This document shows positions 19,622 to 27,825 of a DNA stretch of 64,000 nt, in pieces. Under the pieces are notes generated by a model. The model was not told the DNA's origin, did no database searches, and worked only from the letters and a program-made list of their open reading frames with translations. Both the position numbers and the translations under genes were made by a program. Within the stretch, counting starts at the first letter, position 1, and the number at the start of each line of letters is the position of its first letter. Source of the stretch: Mycobacteroides saopaulense (GTDB taxonomy: Bacteria > Actinomycetota > Actinomycetes > Mycobacteriales > Mycobacteriaceae); the NCBI RefSeq assembly GCF_001456355.1, contig NZ_CP010271.1:2914001-2978000 (forward strand). Reading direction: 5' to 3'.

Positions 19622-20560
19622 ATGAAGAAACTCTGGGACGTAGCCATCATCGGCGGAGGCGCCGCCGGGCTGTCGGCGGCCATCACCCTCGCCCGGTCGC
19701 GACGGTCGGTCCTCGTGATCGACGATCACCAGCCCCGCAACGCACCGGCCGATCGGGTCCACAACTACCTGGGACGCGAGTCGACGCCACCGGCCGATCT
19801 GTTCGGCATCGGGCGCGGCGAGGCGGCGCAGTACGGCGCGACCTTCCGCGATGGGCGCGTTGCCTCGGTATCCCACGCAGACAACCATTTCGATGTCTCG
19901 CTCGACGATGAGTCCACGGTGCATGCACGGCGAGTGTTGGTGGCCACGGGATCGGTCGATGAACTACCCGATATCGATCACCTGGCGCGGCGCTGGGGCC
20001 GCGATGTCCTGCACTGCGCCTACTGCCACGGCTGGGAAGTTCGGGACCGCGCCATCGTCGTGCTGGGCACCGGTCCACTCGCGGTCCACCACGCACTCGT
20101 CTTCCGCCAGCTCAGCGATAACGTCACTCTGCTGCGGCACAACGATTTTCCACTGTCGCGCGACGAAGCAGCGCAGTTGGCCTGCCGCGACATCGGTGTA
20201 GTCGACGGGCCGGTGACACGGTTGCACATCACCGATGACGTACTGACCGGGGTGCAACTGCAGACCGGCACCACAGTTCCGTGCGATGCGCTGGTGGTCG
20301 CGACGGTGGTCTCGGCGCGCATCGACATGCTGACCCCCGTAGGCCTGTCGGCTCAGGAGATGCGATTGGGAGACCACCTGCTGGGTACGTTCCTGCCGGT
20401 CACCAGGGGTGCCACCGCAGTTCCCGGCATCTATGCCGCCGGAAACGTCACCGATATCAAGGCACAGGTCATCACATCCGCAGCGGCGGGAACCGAGGTC
20501 GCCGCTGTCATCAACGCCGACCTTGCGGTCGCCGACGCCCAGGAGTTGCAGCATGCATGA
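19622..20560 (+). CDS. thioredoxin-reductase-like FAD oxidoreductase with CxxCH motif
   Basis: The 312-aa flavoprotein has an FAD motif IIGGGAAGLSAA at 9-20, a redox pair C132-A-Y-C135 followed directly by His136, and a second Rossmann loop LGTGPLAVHHA. The HRRxxxR signature for NADPH 2'-phosphate in true thioredoxin reductases is replaced by LLRHNDF. The CxxCH arrangement resembles the dithiol oxidases GliT, HlmI and DepH, which close disulphides in natural products using oxygen. The gene overlaps the downstream methyltransferase by 8 nt. Oxidase versus reductase activity cannot be settled from sequence. Confidence 0.82.
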   Translation: MKKLWDVAIIGGGAAGLSAAITLARSRRSVLVIDDHQPRNAPADRVHNYLGRESTPPADLFGIGRGEAAQYGATFRDGRVASVSHADNHFDVSLDDESTVHARRVLVATGSVDELPDIDHLARRWGRDVLHCAYCHGWEVRDRAIVVLGTGPLAVHHALVFRQLSDNVTLLRHNDFPLSRDEAAQLACRDIGVVDGPVTRLHITDDVLTGVQLQTGTTVPCDALVVATVVSARIDMLTPVGLSAQEMRLGDHLLGTFLPVTRGATAVPGIYAAGNVTDIKAQVITSAAAGTEVAAVINADLAVADAQELQHA

Positions 20561-21206
20561 TCACAACAACCCGCCGTCCGACGAGAAATCGTGGGACGAG
20601 TTCTACCAAGCGCACGACGCACTGTGGAGCGGGAATGCGAACCCGCAACTGGTGAAAGAGGTTTCGGCGCTGCCGCCGCGCAACGCGCTGGACGCGGGCT
20701 GCGGTGAGGGCGGCGACGCGATCTGGCTCGCACAGCGGGGTTGGCAGGTCACCGGCATGGATTTCGCAGAAACCGCGCTGCGTCGCGCTGCCGACAACGC
20801 CACGAAGGCCGATCCCGAACTCGCCAAGCGGATCACCTGGGCACAGGCCGACCTGACCACATGGCAGCCGACTCGTCGATTTGATTTGGTGACATCGCAT
20901 TTCATGCACCTGCCGACAAAGCTGCGTGAGCCGGTGTTCGCGGCTCTGGCCGCTGCGGTGGCGCCGGGAGGCACACTGCTGATCGTCGGGCACCATCCGT
21001 CGGACATGCAGGCCGCGATCGGCCGGCCAGATCTGCCCGACTGGTACTTCACCGCCGAGGACATCGCCGACACCCTCGATCCCGGCCGATGGAACGTCCT
21101 CGTCGCCGAATCACGGAACCGGACATTCACACGGGACGGCGAGGAGTTCGATATCGCCGATACCGTGCTGCGGGCCGAGCGCAAGCCCTCGGAGGGAACC
21201 TCCTAG
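20553..21206 (+). CDS. class I SAM-dependent methyltransferase
   Basis: The 217-aa protein has SAM motif I LDAGCGEGGDAIWLA (near residue 46), motif II VTGMDFAETALRRA and an acidic QADLTTW. It resembles TehB/thiopurine-type S-methyltransferases more than rRNA or DNA enzymes; this is a judgement by eye. The ATG at 20553 has AGGAG upstream and overlaps the flavoprotein end by 8 nt, indicating tight co-expression. With the CxxCH flavoprotein it could methylate and oxidise thiols of a toxic compound. It ends sharing CTAG with the convergent LysR gene. Confidence 0.82.
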   Translation: MHDHNNPPSDEKSWDEFYQAHDALWSGNANPQLVKEVSALPPRNALDAGCGEGGDAIWLAQRGWQVTGMDFAETALRRAADNATKADPELAKRITWAQADLTTWQPTRRFDLVTSHFMHLPTKLREPVFAALAAAVAPGGTLLIVGHHPSDMQAAIGRPDLPDWYFTAEDIADTLDPGRWNVLVAESRNRTFTRDGEEFDIADTVLRAERKPSEGTS

Positions 21207-22069
21207 GCGATGGCGGCGGCTTGCGCCGAGAGGGCCTCGCGCGCAGCATCTTCCACGGCGGTGAACACAGCGGGGTCCAGCCCGCGGCGGCCGACGACCG
21301 ACAGGGTCGCCAGGTTCGCCGCGGGCATGGCCTCCACGGGCGCGATGCCGTCGGGCAACCACCCGATGATGGGCAGCAACGCCATGCCCAGACCCGACCG
21401 CAGGCCCGCATAGAGGCCCGACAAATCCTGTGATTCGCCGACGATCCGATACTGACGCCCCAAGGTGTGCAACGCGCTGAACATGGGTGCACGCAACGTG
21501 CACGGTTCGGTGAAGGTCATGACCTGCAGGGGCTCAGCGGAACTCACCTTGTAGCCGCGTGCCGCCACCCACTGCAGACGAACGGTGCCCACAGCATTCG
21601 CGCGGTCCAGGCCCGACCCGTCGAGTATGACCGCCAGGTCCATGCTGCCCCGGTCCACGGATTCGGCGAGGTAGACGTTGCGATCGAACCGCACCCGCGC
21701 CGACCAGTCCGGCAGGTGACTGCGCAGCGCCGTGGTGATGCTCGGCAGTATCAAGTCCGCCCCGTGTTCGGTGACACCGAGCACCAAGGTGCGCTCCTGC
21801 CCGGCAACCAGATCGTCGAGCGCCGCATCGTGGGCGCCCAAGATGCGGCGGGCATGCGTCAGCAGCTGCGTACCCTTGTCGGTGAACACCACGCCGCGCC
21901 CGGAACGCCGGACCACCGGCTCCCCGACCGCCGCCTCCAGCTTGCGCACATGCTGACTGACCGCGGATTGCGTCAGGTGCAGCACGGCGGCCGCCCGGTG
22001 GAATCCCCCGCAGTCGGCAACCGCCACCAGCGATCGCAGCGGGGCGATATCAAGGGTTGAACTCGGCAT
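21203..22069 (-). CDS. LysR-family transcriptional regulator
   Basis: The 288-aa protein has the N-terminal winged HTH LRSLVAVADCGGFHRAAAVLHLTQSAVSQHVRKLE and a type-2 periplasmic-binding-like effector domain. It is divergent from the EamA exporter gene, across a 157-nt AT-rich region with T-N11-A-like motifs, so it probably regulates that exporter. The stop overlaps the convergent methyltransferase stop at CTAG. The effector is unknown. Confidence 0.9.
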   Translation of the reverse strand: MPSSTLDIAPLRSLVAVADCGGFHRAAAVLHLTQSAVSQHVRKLEAAVGEPVVRRSGRGVVFTDKGTQLLTHARRILGAHDAALDDLVAGQERTLVLGVTEHGADLILPSITTALRSHLPDWSARVRFDRNVYLAESVDRGSMDLAVILDGSGLDRANAVGTVRLQWVAARGYKVSSAEPLQVMTFTEPCTLRAPMFSALHTLGRQYRIVGESQDLSGLYAGLRSGLGMALLPIIGWLPDGIAPVEAMPAANLATLSVVGRRGLDPAVFTAVEDAAREALSAQAAAIA

Positions 22070-22226
22070 GGCGTCACCGTAGTCCGATTACAAAACTTGA
22101 TCAATATTTCAGCCATCGAGCACGGGAGAGCAATACTGAGCTTGTTCCATCGACTGATCGATCACAATTCCTAATTGATTCTGATCAGTAATTATCGTTG
22201 GACATTGCCGGCCGGGAGCGGCCACC
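22070..22226. promoter_or_regulatory. LysR/EamA divergent promoter region
   Basis: The region is unusually AT-rich for this genome. It holds several TGATC-based short palindromes (for example CTGATCAG near 22182) and TAATTATCG near 22191, which could be a -10 for the exporter. GGGAG precedes the exporter ATG. LysR-type binding is inferred from layout. Confidence 0.45.
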
Positions 22227-23183
22227 ATGGCAACCATGCAGAAGACGCCCGCCCCCATGACCAAATCCTCCGCGGCGGCGCTCACATTTCTGTACGCCCT
22301 CGGCTACCCCATCGGGGCACTCTCGGTTTCTGCCATGACCCCGATGCTGGTGTTGGTCGCCCGCTTCACGCTCGCCGGAGCGATCCTGGCCGCTTGGGCA
22401 CTCATCGCGAAGGCCTCCTGGCCAACCGGTCGCAAGCTCGGCCATGTCATCGTCACCGGATTACTGATGCAGGCCGTGCAGTTCTGCGCGCTGTACGAGG
22501 CCCTTGAGCACGGAGCACCCGCAGTATTGGGTGCGGTCGTCATCTCGATGAATCCCGTCGTCACCGCGGTGCTGGCCGCCCTTTTCCTCGGCGAGCGCCT
22601 CAACGGCTGGCGGCTTGTCGCCCTGGCGCTGGGGGTCGTCGCGGTATTGGCCGCCTGCGCCAATCGGCTGCTCGCCACGGGGGGCGTCGACACCGCCCTG
22701 GTGCTGCTCCTGGTCGCATTGTTGGGGTTGGCCGCGGGTGGGGTGTACCAACAACGCTTCTGCGCCGACGTCGACTTTCGCGTCAACAGCGCCATCCAGA
22801 ACCTTGCCGGACTGCTACCTGCCGGCGCACTGGCCGTGCTGACCCCCAGCGTGGTCCACGACCCCTGGAAGGCGGCCGGCGCGGTCGCGGCGGTGGTGCT
22901 GTTCAACGCCACGCTGTGCACCTCGCTGTACGTCCGGTCGGTGAGCAGATTCGGCGCGGCCGCGGTGGCCATGCTCTTCTGCGTCATCCCGGCCGTCGCC
23001 GGCGTGTTGTCCTGGGTACTGCTGGGCCAGCGCCTCGATGTAGGCATGGGGATCGGCCTGCTGATCGGAGCGCTCGCATGCTGGCTCAACGCACGAGCGA
23101 GCCGGCCGGCCCGAGCCCAGCAGAAGCCCGCAATCGACGTGACGCCCGCCGCGCCTACCCGTCAGCCCGTGGTGGCCAGCTAG
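22227..23183 (+). CDS. EamA/DMT-superfamily exporter
   Basis: The 318-aa membrane protein has about ten hydrophobic helices arranged as two EamA repeats. The second half of each repeat contains the typical P-x-(V/A)-(T/G) turns (ISMNPVVTAVLAALFLGERL and CVIPAVAGVLSWVLLGQRL). The family exports amino acids, purines or drugs. The ATG start has GGGAG spaced 9-10 nt. It is divergent from LysR, which probably controls it. The substrate is unknown. The lipoprotein gene begins 9 nt downstream and may be co-transcribed. Confidence 0.88.
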   Translation: MATMQKTPAPMTKSSAAALTFLYALGYPIGALSVSAMTPMLVLVARFTLAGAILAAWALIAKASWPTGRKLGHVIVTGLLMQAVQFCALYEALEHGAPAVLGAVVISMNPVVTAVLAALFLGERLNGWRLVALALGVVAVLAACANRLLATGGVDTALVLLLVALLGLAAGGVYQQRFCADVDFRVNSAIQNLAGLLPAGALAVLTPSVVHDPWKAAGAVAAVVLFNATLCTSLYVRSVSRFGAAAVAMLFCVIPAVAGVLSWVLLGQRLDVGMGIGLLIGALACWLNARASRPARAQQKPAIDVTPAAPTRQPVVAS

Positions 23184-23192
23184 CCTGGCTGC

Positions 23193-23900
23193 ATGCGTGC
23201 CCTGTTACTCGGTGGTCTGATCCTGCTGGGAGCACTGCTCCCGGTCGCCGGATGCTCGAGAGGGGCATCGGTCTCTCCGACAATTCCCCCGTCGAGTACG
23301 CCACCGTCCAGCAGCAGCACCCCTAGCAAGGCCCCCATAACGACCACGTCCAAGACTCCCGTCGAGTTACCAGAGCCTGTCGCAGGTACGCCATATGACG
23401 CTGTGGCCCAGTGGATTTCCAAGGGAGCCCCGGTGGATGCCGCCAACTTCCACTCGGCGACCAGCCAGGATGGACAGAAAACCGACCTCGGCGAGAACGT
23501 GGCATTCAAGACCCCGTCGGGCAAAACACGATGCATGACCAGCGACATCGAGCCGGACACACTGTCCTGCCTGGTCAACCTGACGAATCCGCCGAAACGG
23601 CCTGCCGATGCCGAGGGCAATTGGGTCGGTGGATGGACCGATTTCAACGGCCATCAGGTCACCGTGGGCGGCCTACACGGAGACCCGGGCCCGTTTCAGA
23701 GCGGTGACGGGAATCCACTGGACTACGGCGGCCGTCTGGCATTCGGAAACTTTGGCTGCCGCAGTGAGACTTCCGGGCTGTTCTGCGAGAACACCACGGC
23801 CAAGTCGGCCATCCGGATCAGCGACGCAGGAATCGAGCCCTTCGGGTGCCTCAAGGAGGTCACCCCAACCGGGGGCAGCGGCCGCGAATTCAGCTGCTAG
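23193..23900 (+). CDS. secreted lipoprotein with Ser/Thr/Pro linker
   Basis: The 235-aa protein has a signal peptide ending in lipobox VAGC (Cys21) and a 40-residue Ser/Thr/Pro-rich linker. A globular domain follows with six cysteines (RCMT, SCLV, GCRSE, FCEN, GCLK and the terminal SC), suggesting three disulphides. It is likely anchored to the outer face of the membrane. No recognised catalytic motif is present. It follows the exporter by 9 nt and ends at a CTAG shared with the convergent ASCH-like gene. Confidence 0.75.
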   Translation: MRALLLGGLILLGALLPVAGCSRGASVSPTIPPSSTPPSSSSTPSKAPITTTSKTPVELPEPVAGTPYDAVAQWISKGAPVDAANFHSATSQDGQKTDLGENVAFKTPSGKTRCMTSDIEPDTLSCLVNLTNPPKRPADAEGNWVGGWTDFNGHQVTVGGLHGDPGPFQSGDGNPLDYGGRLAFGNFGCRSETSGLFCENTTAKSAIRISDAGIEPFGCLKEVTPTGGSGREFSC

Positions 23901-24511
23901 CTCGAGGAGCGCGCCAGGTACTCCGTACCGCGAGGTGAAAGCCGGTAGCCCACCGGCAAGCTGAGTGTCAGACCCAAGTTCTTGAGCTTGCGTACGTGCA
24001 CCTTGAAGGTCGCCAAATCTGGCCACCGGGAACATGATTCGAGGTCCTTGGCGCGCACCTCGGGGCGCTCGGAGATCTCGCGCAGCACCTCACGGGTCCA
24101 GGGCCCGGGTTTGGCACTGCGGTCCATCCGATCCAGCCGCGCATCGATGTCGGCGATGTCCGCGGCCGAAAGTTTCGCCGAAGAGGCCAGCTCGGCACGC
24201 GGATCGGCCATGTCGATCTTGCGGAATGCCAAGCGGTACAGCGGACCGGACCCTGTCGCACCGACATCGGCTCGTGCTGCCGCGGCCGAGGGGTACCCGG
24301 CCAACAGTGCGTCGGTGTCGTCGATATCGCGCGCGGCGATCTCGCCGACGGCGTCGACCTCGATGAAATCGAACTCGGTCATGGACCGGATACGGTCCGA
24401 GCCGACGCGGTAGCGACCACCCACCTTCACCTGCGGACGCTTCCAGCGCCGGTAGGCCACCGAGATGGTGCCGTCGTGGATTCCTGCCCGCAGCCTCGGC
24501 TCGAACAGCAT
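23897..24511 (-). CDS. ASCH/PUA-like domain protein with C-terminal winged helix
   Basis: The 204-aa protein begins MLFEPRLRAGIHDGTISVAY, the opening expected for ASCH (RNA-binding PUA-like) proteins that read RRWKRPQVxxGxRYR. The C-terminal part (REISERPEVRAKDLE ... FKVHVRKLKNLGLTLSLPVGYRLSPRG) looks like a winged helix. Its ATG shares one nucleotide with the dienelactone hydrolase stop (TAATG), so the two are coupled. A role in RNA or nucleotide handling is inference. Confidence 0.7.
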   Translation of the reverse strand: MLFEPRLRAGIHDGTISVAYRRWKRPQVKVGGRYRVGSDRIRSMTEFDFIEVDAVGEIAARDIDDTDALLAGYPSAAAARADVGATGSGPLYRLAFRKIDMADPRAELASSAKLSAADIADIDARLDRMDRSAKPGPWTREVLREISERPEVRAKDLESCSRWPDLATFKVHVRKLKNLGLTLSLPVGYRLSPRGTEYLARSSS

Positions 24512-25248
24512 TAGATCCCCAGATACGAGCCGTAGAGCTCTTCGAGGGCCTTCCAGTGACGTTCGGCGGCCGGTTCGTCGTAAGTGGCGTTGTCGGTGAC
24601 GGCGAACCCATGCTTGGCCGGATACGTCTCGATGGTGTGCCGTACCCCGGCATCGGTCAGCACCTGGGCCAGCAGTTGCTCCTGTGCGGGCGGAAACGAG
24701 GCATCCTCTTCGGCGGCTGCCACCAGCACCACGCCGGTGATCTGATCGGCAAGACGGTGCGGGCTGTTCGGGTCGTCGGCATTGGCGAGGTTTCCGCCGT
24801 GAAAAGATGCCACGGCGCCGACTCGATTCGAATGAGTTGCCGCCACCCGCAACGAGATTCGACCACCCATGCAGTAGCCGGTCAGGCCCACCCTCTCACC
24901 TGTGACCTCGGGCTGCTGCGTGAGGAAGTCCAGAAAAGCCCCGGCGTCGGCGTCGATCCGGTCGGGAGTGAGCGTGCCCATCGTCGCGAACAGGCGGCCA
25001 CGTTCTTGCGAGTCGCCAAACGCGGTCGCCAGGTCGAACGGCTTCCACTCGCCTTCGCGGTAGTAGACATCGGGCACCAGCGCCACGTATCCCAACGCCG
25101 CGAGCCGATCCCCCATCTCTCGCATGACCTCGCGCGCGCCGCCCGCGTCCGGGTAGAGGATCACACCCGATCCCGGCGCATCTGGCACGTGCAGCGTGGC
25201 CGGGCATTGCCCGTCGGCCGTGGTGATCTGGACATCGCGGCGAGACAT
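24511..25248 (-). CDS. dienelactone hydrolase family protein
   Basis: The 245-aa alpha/beta hydrolase has the DLH-type nucleophile GYCMGG (Cys126), an acidic residue in AAAEEDASFP and a His in YPAKHGFAV, which together make the Cys-Asp-His triad. The ATG at 25248 gives the family-typical MSRRDVQI start; upstream extension to 25287 is not supported. Such proteins hydrolyse cyclic ester (lactone) intermediates of aromatic degradation, but many have other ester substrates. It is first in a two-gene unit with the ASCH-like gene. Confidence 0.88.
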   Translation of the reverse strand: MSRRDVQITTADGQCPATLHVPDAPGSGVILYPDAGGAREVMREMGDRLAALGYVALVPDVYYREGEWKPFDLATAFGDSQERGRLFATMGTLTPDRIDADAGAFLDFLTQQPEVTGERVGLTGYCMGGRISLRVAATHSNRVGAVASFHGGNLANADDPNSPHRLADQITGVVLVAAAEEDASFPPAQEQLLAQVLTDAGVRHTIETYPAKHGFAVTDNATYDEPAAERHWKALEELYGSYLGI

Positions 25249-25335
25249 GTTTCCATCAAACCAGCCATCCGGCCCGACAGCTACCACACTGGTATGTTGG
25301 GCGTCGCTGATCCGTCAATGACCAGGGGGAATCTG

Positions 25336-26154
25336 ATGGCCTTTACCAACACGCTGTCGACGTCGTGGCAAATATTCAAAACATCCGCGAAGGTGCTGGG
25401 CTCGCGCAAGGAGCTCGCGGTTTTCCCCATCCTGTCCGGACTCAGCTCATTGCTCGTGCTGATCGGGATGGTGGCTCTCGGAGTCCTGCTACTGCCGGCC
25501 ACCACCGGCGATTCCGTGCCGCCGCTCTTCTACCCCGTCTTCGCCGTCGGCTACTTCGTATTGACCTACGTCGTGACCTTCTGGCAGGCAGCACTCATCT
25601 CGCAGGCGAACATCGCGCTGGAAGGCGGTGATCCGAGCGTCGCCTCCGGCATCTCGGCGGCGGCACAGCGCGGTGGCCGGCTGCTGCCCTGGGTTCTCAT
25701 CACCGGCGTGGTGTCCTGGATCATCAGCGCAATCGAGGACCGGGTGCCGTTCATCGGCCGGTTCCTCGAAGTCGCATGGCGCGTGGTCTCTTTCCAGGTC
25801 CTGCCCACCATCGTGCTGGAGAACCGCGGTGCAATCGATGCCGTCAAGAAGACCAAGGAAACACTCAAGAACGCCTGGGGCCAGAACGTCGTCGGCGTGG
25901 TGGGACTGAACTTTTTCACTGCGATGCTCTCGCTACCCGGAATCGGCCTGATCTACCTGGGAATGGCGGCGAACATGGCCGCGGTGAAGGCCGGCTTCGC
26001 CGCCCTCGGCGGGCTCTGGATCCTGGTGGCCTCCATCATCGGCGCCGCGCTCACCGGGATCTTCCAGACGGCGCTGTACCGGTTCACGGTCGACGGCCAG
26101 GTACCCGGGCCATTCGCCGGCGTGGACCTGCGCCAGGCCCTCAAAACGCGATAG
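25336..26154 (+). CDS. DUF6159-type multi-pass membrane protein
   Basis: The 272-aa protein has about six hydrophobic segments. A conserved-looking cytosolic stretch reads LISQANIALEGGDPSVASGISAAAQR, and another reads LPTIVLENRGAIDAVKKTKETLKNAWG. The start ATG at 25336 follows AGGGGGA by 5 nt. It is 2 nt upstream of a second gene of the same architecture, making a tandem paralogue pair. The function is unknown; such proteins may assemble as heteromers. Confidence 0.75.
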   Translation: MAFTNTLSTSWQIFKTSAKVLGSRKELAVFPILSGLSSLLVLIGMVALGVLLLPATTGDSVPPLFYPVFAVGYFVLTYVVTFWQAALISQANIALEGGDPSVASGISAAAQRGGRLLPWVLITGVVSWIISAIEDRVPFIGRFLEVAWRVVSFQVLPTIVLENRGAIDAVKKTKETLKNAWGQNVVGVVGLNFFTAMLSLPGIGLIYLGMAANMAAVKAGFAALGGLWILVASIIGAALTGIFQTALYRFTVDGQVPGPFAGVDLRQALKTR

Positions 26155-26156
26155 GC

Positions 26157-26897
26157 GTGAGAGGTCTTACCGAGTCCTGGTACACACTGCGGGCTTCTGT
26201 CCGTGCGTTGCGCGCGTGGCCTGTGCTGCTTGGATTCGCATCCAGGTCAGTCCTGTGGAGCACTGGCATCGTCGTGCTGGCCTACGTCATTGCCAAGTTG
26301 GCGGTTCCAGACGGCCGATGGTGGGCGAGCGCGCCCACCCTGGGCATCGGCTTCCTATTCGCCGTCTACATCGCCACCGTGAATGACGCAGCACTGATCA
26401 CTCAAGTGAACGGGGCGCTCGACGGCGTCGATCCGTCCATTCACAACGGGTTCTCGACAGTGGCCACCAGACGGCGGCAACTCGCACCCTGGGTGCTCGC
26501 CACCGCCATCGCGACGTACGCATTGAACGCGATCGACGGCTGGGTGGTCGGCACGCTGGCAGGGGGCCTATGGCTCTCCGTCACCCTATTGGTGCTGCCT
26601 ACGATCACGCTGGAAAACGTTGGCGGAATCGTAGGAATCGCCAACGCACTAGACCACTTTCGACGTAACTGGGCACGCTGTCTACTCGGGTCAGCACTCC
26701 TGACGGTGACCTCGGTCGCACTCATGTCCGTGGGCCTCGGCCTACTCGTACTGAAGCCGGAATCCACCGGCCTGATGCTGCTCCTCAGCATTCTGGCGCT
26801 GATGTGTCTGCTGCCCGCGGTCGTTTACGCGTTGGCACTCATCCTCGTCTACCAAACGGTGCTGTACCGAGAACTCGTCGCCACACGCCCGGATTAG
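26157..26897 (+). CDS. DUF6159-type membrane protein, second paralogue
   Basis: The 246-aa protein starts with GTG at 26157, 2 nt after the preceding stop. It shares the same layout as its neighbour: ALITQVNGALDGVDPSIHNGFSTVATRR matches ALISQANIALEGGDPS in the first copy, and LPTITLENVGGIVGIANAL matches LPTIVLENRG. About six TM helices are visible. The last 4 nt overlap the convergent cdsA stop (TTAG). It arose by duplication and is presumably co-translated with its partner. Confidence 0.72.
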   Translation: MRGLTESWYTLRASVRALRAWPVLLGFASRSVLWSTGIVVLAYVIAKLAVPDGRWWASAPTLGIGFLFAVYIATVNDAALITQVNGALDGVDPSIHNGFSTVATRRRQLAPWVLATAIATYALNAIDGWVVGTLAGGLWLSVTLLVLPTITLENVGGIVGIANALDHFRRNWARCLLGSALLTVTSVALMSVGLGLLVLKPESTGLMLLLSILALMCLLPAVVYALALILVYQTVLYRELVATRPD

Positions 26898-27769
26898 ATA
26901 AAGAGCGTCAGCACAATCCAGGTGGCGACGGCCGACGGCAGCAGAGAGTCCAGACGGTCCATGATGCCGCCGTGGCCGGGCAGCAGCGTGCCCATGTCTT
27001 TGATACCCAGATCGCGCTTGACCTGCGACTCCACCAGGTCGCCCAGGGTTCCGGTGATGACGAGCATGACGCCCAGGGCGATACCCACGAACGGGTGATG
27101 CCCGAGCAGGAACGTCACCGCGAGGGTCGACGCCGTGGTTCCCACCACCAGTGAGCCTGCCAAGCCCTCCCAGGACTTCTTCGGGCTGATGGCGGGCGCC
27201 ATCGGATGCTTGCCGAACAGCACGCCCGCGGCATATCCGCCGATGTCGGAGAACGTGACGCCGAGCATCAGGCAGAACACCTGCTCGGCACCGTTGTCCG
27301 GATAGACCAACAGGGCGCCGAAGGACGCGAACAGCGGAATCCAGGCGGCGACGAACACCGTGATGGCGACATCGCGCAGGTAGTTCACCGGTTGGCTGCC
27401 CAGCCCCTGACTCAGCAGTCGCCAGATCATGCACACCACGACCGTCGCGGCGAATGCTCCGACCGATCCGGCGGTCCCCCACGGCCAGGTCAGCCAGATC
27501 ATGGCCTGCCCGCCGAAGAACAGTGGGATGAACGGGACAGAGATATCGGCCTGGCGCAGCCGCTTGGTCACCTCCCACATCGCGATCCCGAGGAAGACCG
27601 AGATGATGCCGACCCAGATCTCCTTCTGGTACAGCAACGAGAAAATGATCAGGGCCGCCAGTGCCGCCCCGACGCCGATGGCGGCCGGCAGGTTGCGTCC
27701 AGCTCGGGACTTCGCTCCCGAAGGGGGTGCAGGGTTGCTACCGGGGGCCGGAGCCGCGTCGGGGCTCAA
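26894..27769 (-). CDS. cdsA: phosphatidate cytidylyltransferase
   Basis: The 291-aa membrane enzyme makes CDP-diacylglycerol from phosphatidate and CTP, the precursor for PI, PIMs, cardiolipin and PE. About eight TM helices precede the signature SPKKSWEGLAGSL and GDLVESQVKRDLGIKDMGTL. A TTG at 27769 is proposed as start: it gives the N-terminus MSPDAAPAPGSNPAPPSGAK, which aligns with tuberculosis CdsA, and it overlaps the stop of an 8-codon upstream ORF (TTGA). The conventional ATGs at 27814 or 27805 would put the dispersed repeat inside the protein. It follows frr. Confidence 0.9.
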   Translation of the reverse strand: MSPDAAPAPGSNPAPPSGAKSRAGRNLPAAIGVGAALAALIIFSLLYQKEIWVGIISVFLGIAMWEVTKRLRQADISVPFIPLFFGGQAMIWLTWPWGTAGSVGAFAATVVVCMIWRLLSQGLGSQPVNYLRDVAITVFVAAWIPLFASFGALLVYPDNGAEQVFCLMLGVTFSDIGGYAAGVLFGKHPMAPAISPKKSWEGLAGSLVVGTTASTLAVTFLLGHHPFVGIALGVMLVITGTLGDLVESQVKRDLGIKDMGTLLPGHGGIMDRLDSLLPSAVATWIVLTLFI

Positions 27770-27793
27770 GCCTCTTCGCGCAAGCGGCTCATC
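27764..27793 (-). repeat. dispersed 22-bp repeat, copy C (extended)
   Basis: The minus-strand copy matches the consensus core ATGAGCCGCTTGCGCGAAGA exactly and shares the extension GGCTTGAGC with copy B. It sits between frr and cdsA, at or within the cdsA N-terminus depending on the start chosen. Confidence 0.75.
27766..27792 (-). CDS. 8-codon upstream ORF MSRLREEA before cdsA
   Basis: The ATG at 27792 comes from the repeat and is preceded by GGGAG at 7 nt. It starts 33 nt after the frr stop. The TGA at 27768-27766 overlaps a TTG that can start cdsA. If cdsA instead starts at 27814, this ORF lies out of frame inside it. Confidence 0.35.
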   Translation of the reverse strand: MSRLREEA

Positions 27794-27825
27794 GGTGTCT
27801 CCCATGGTCGTCATTACCGGCGGCC

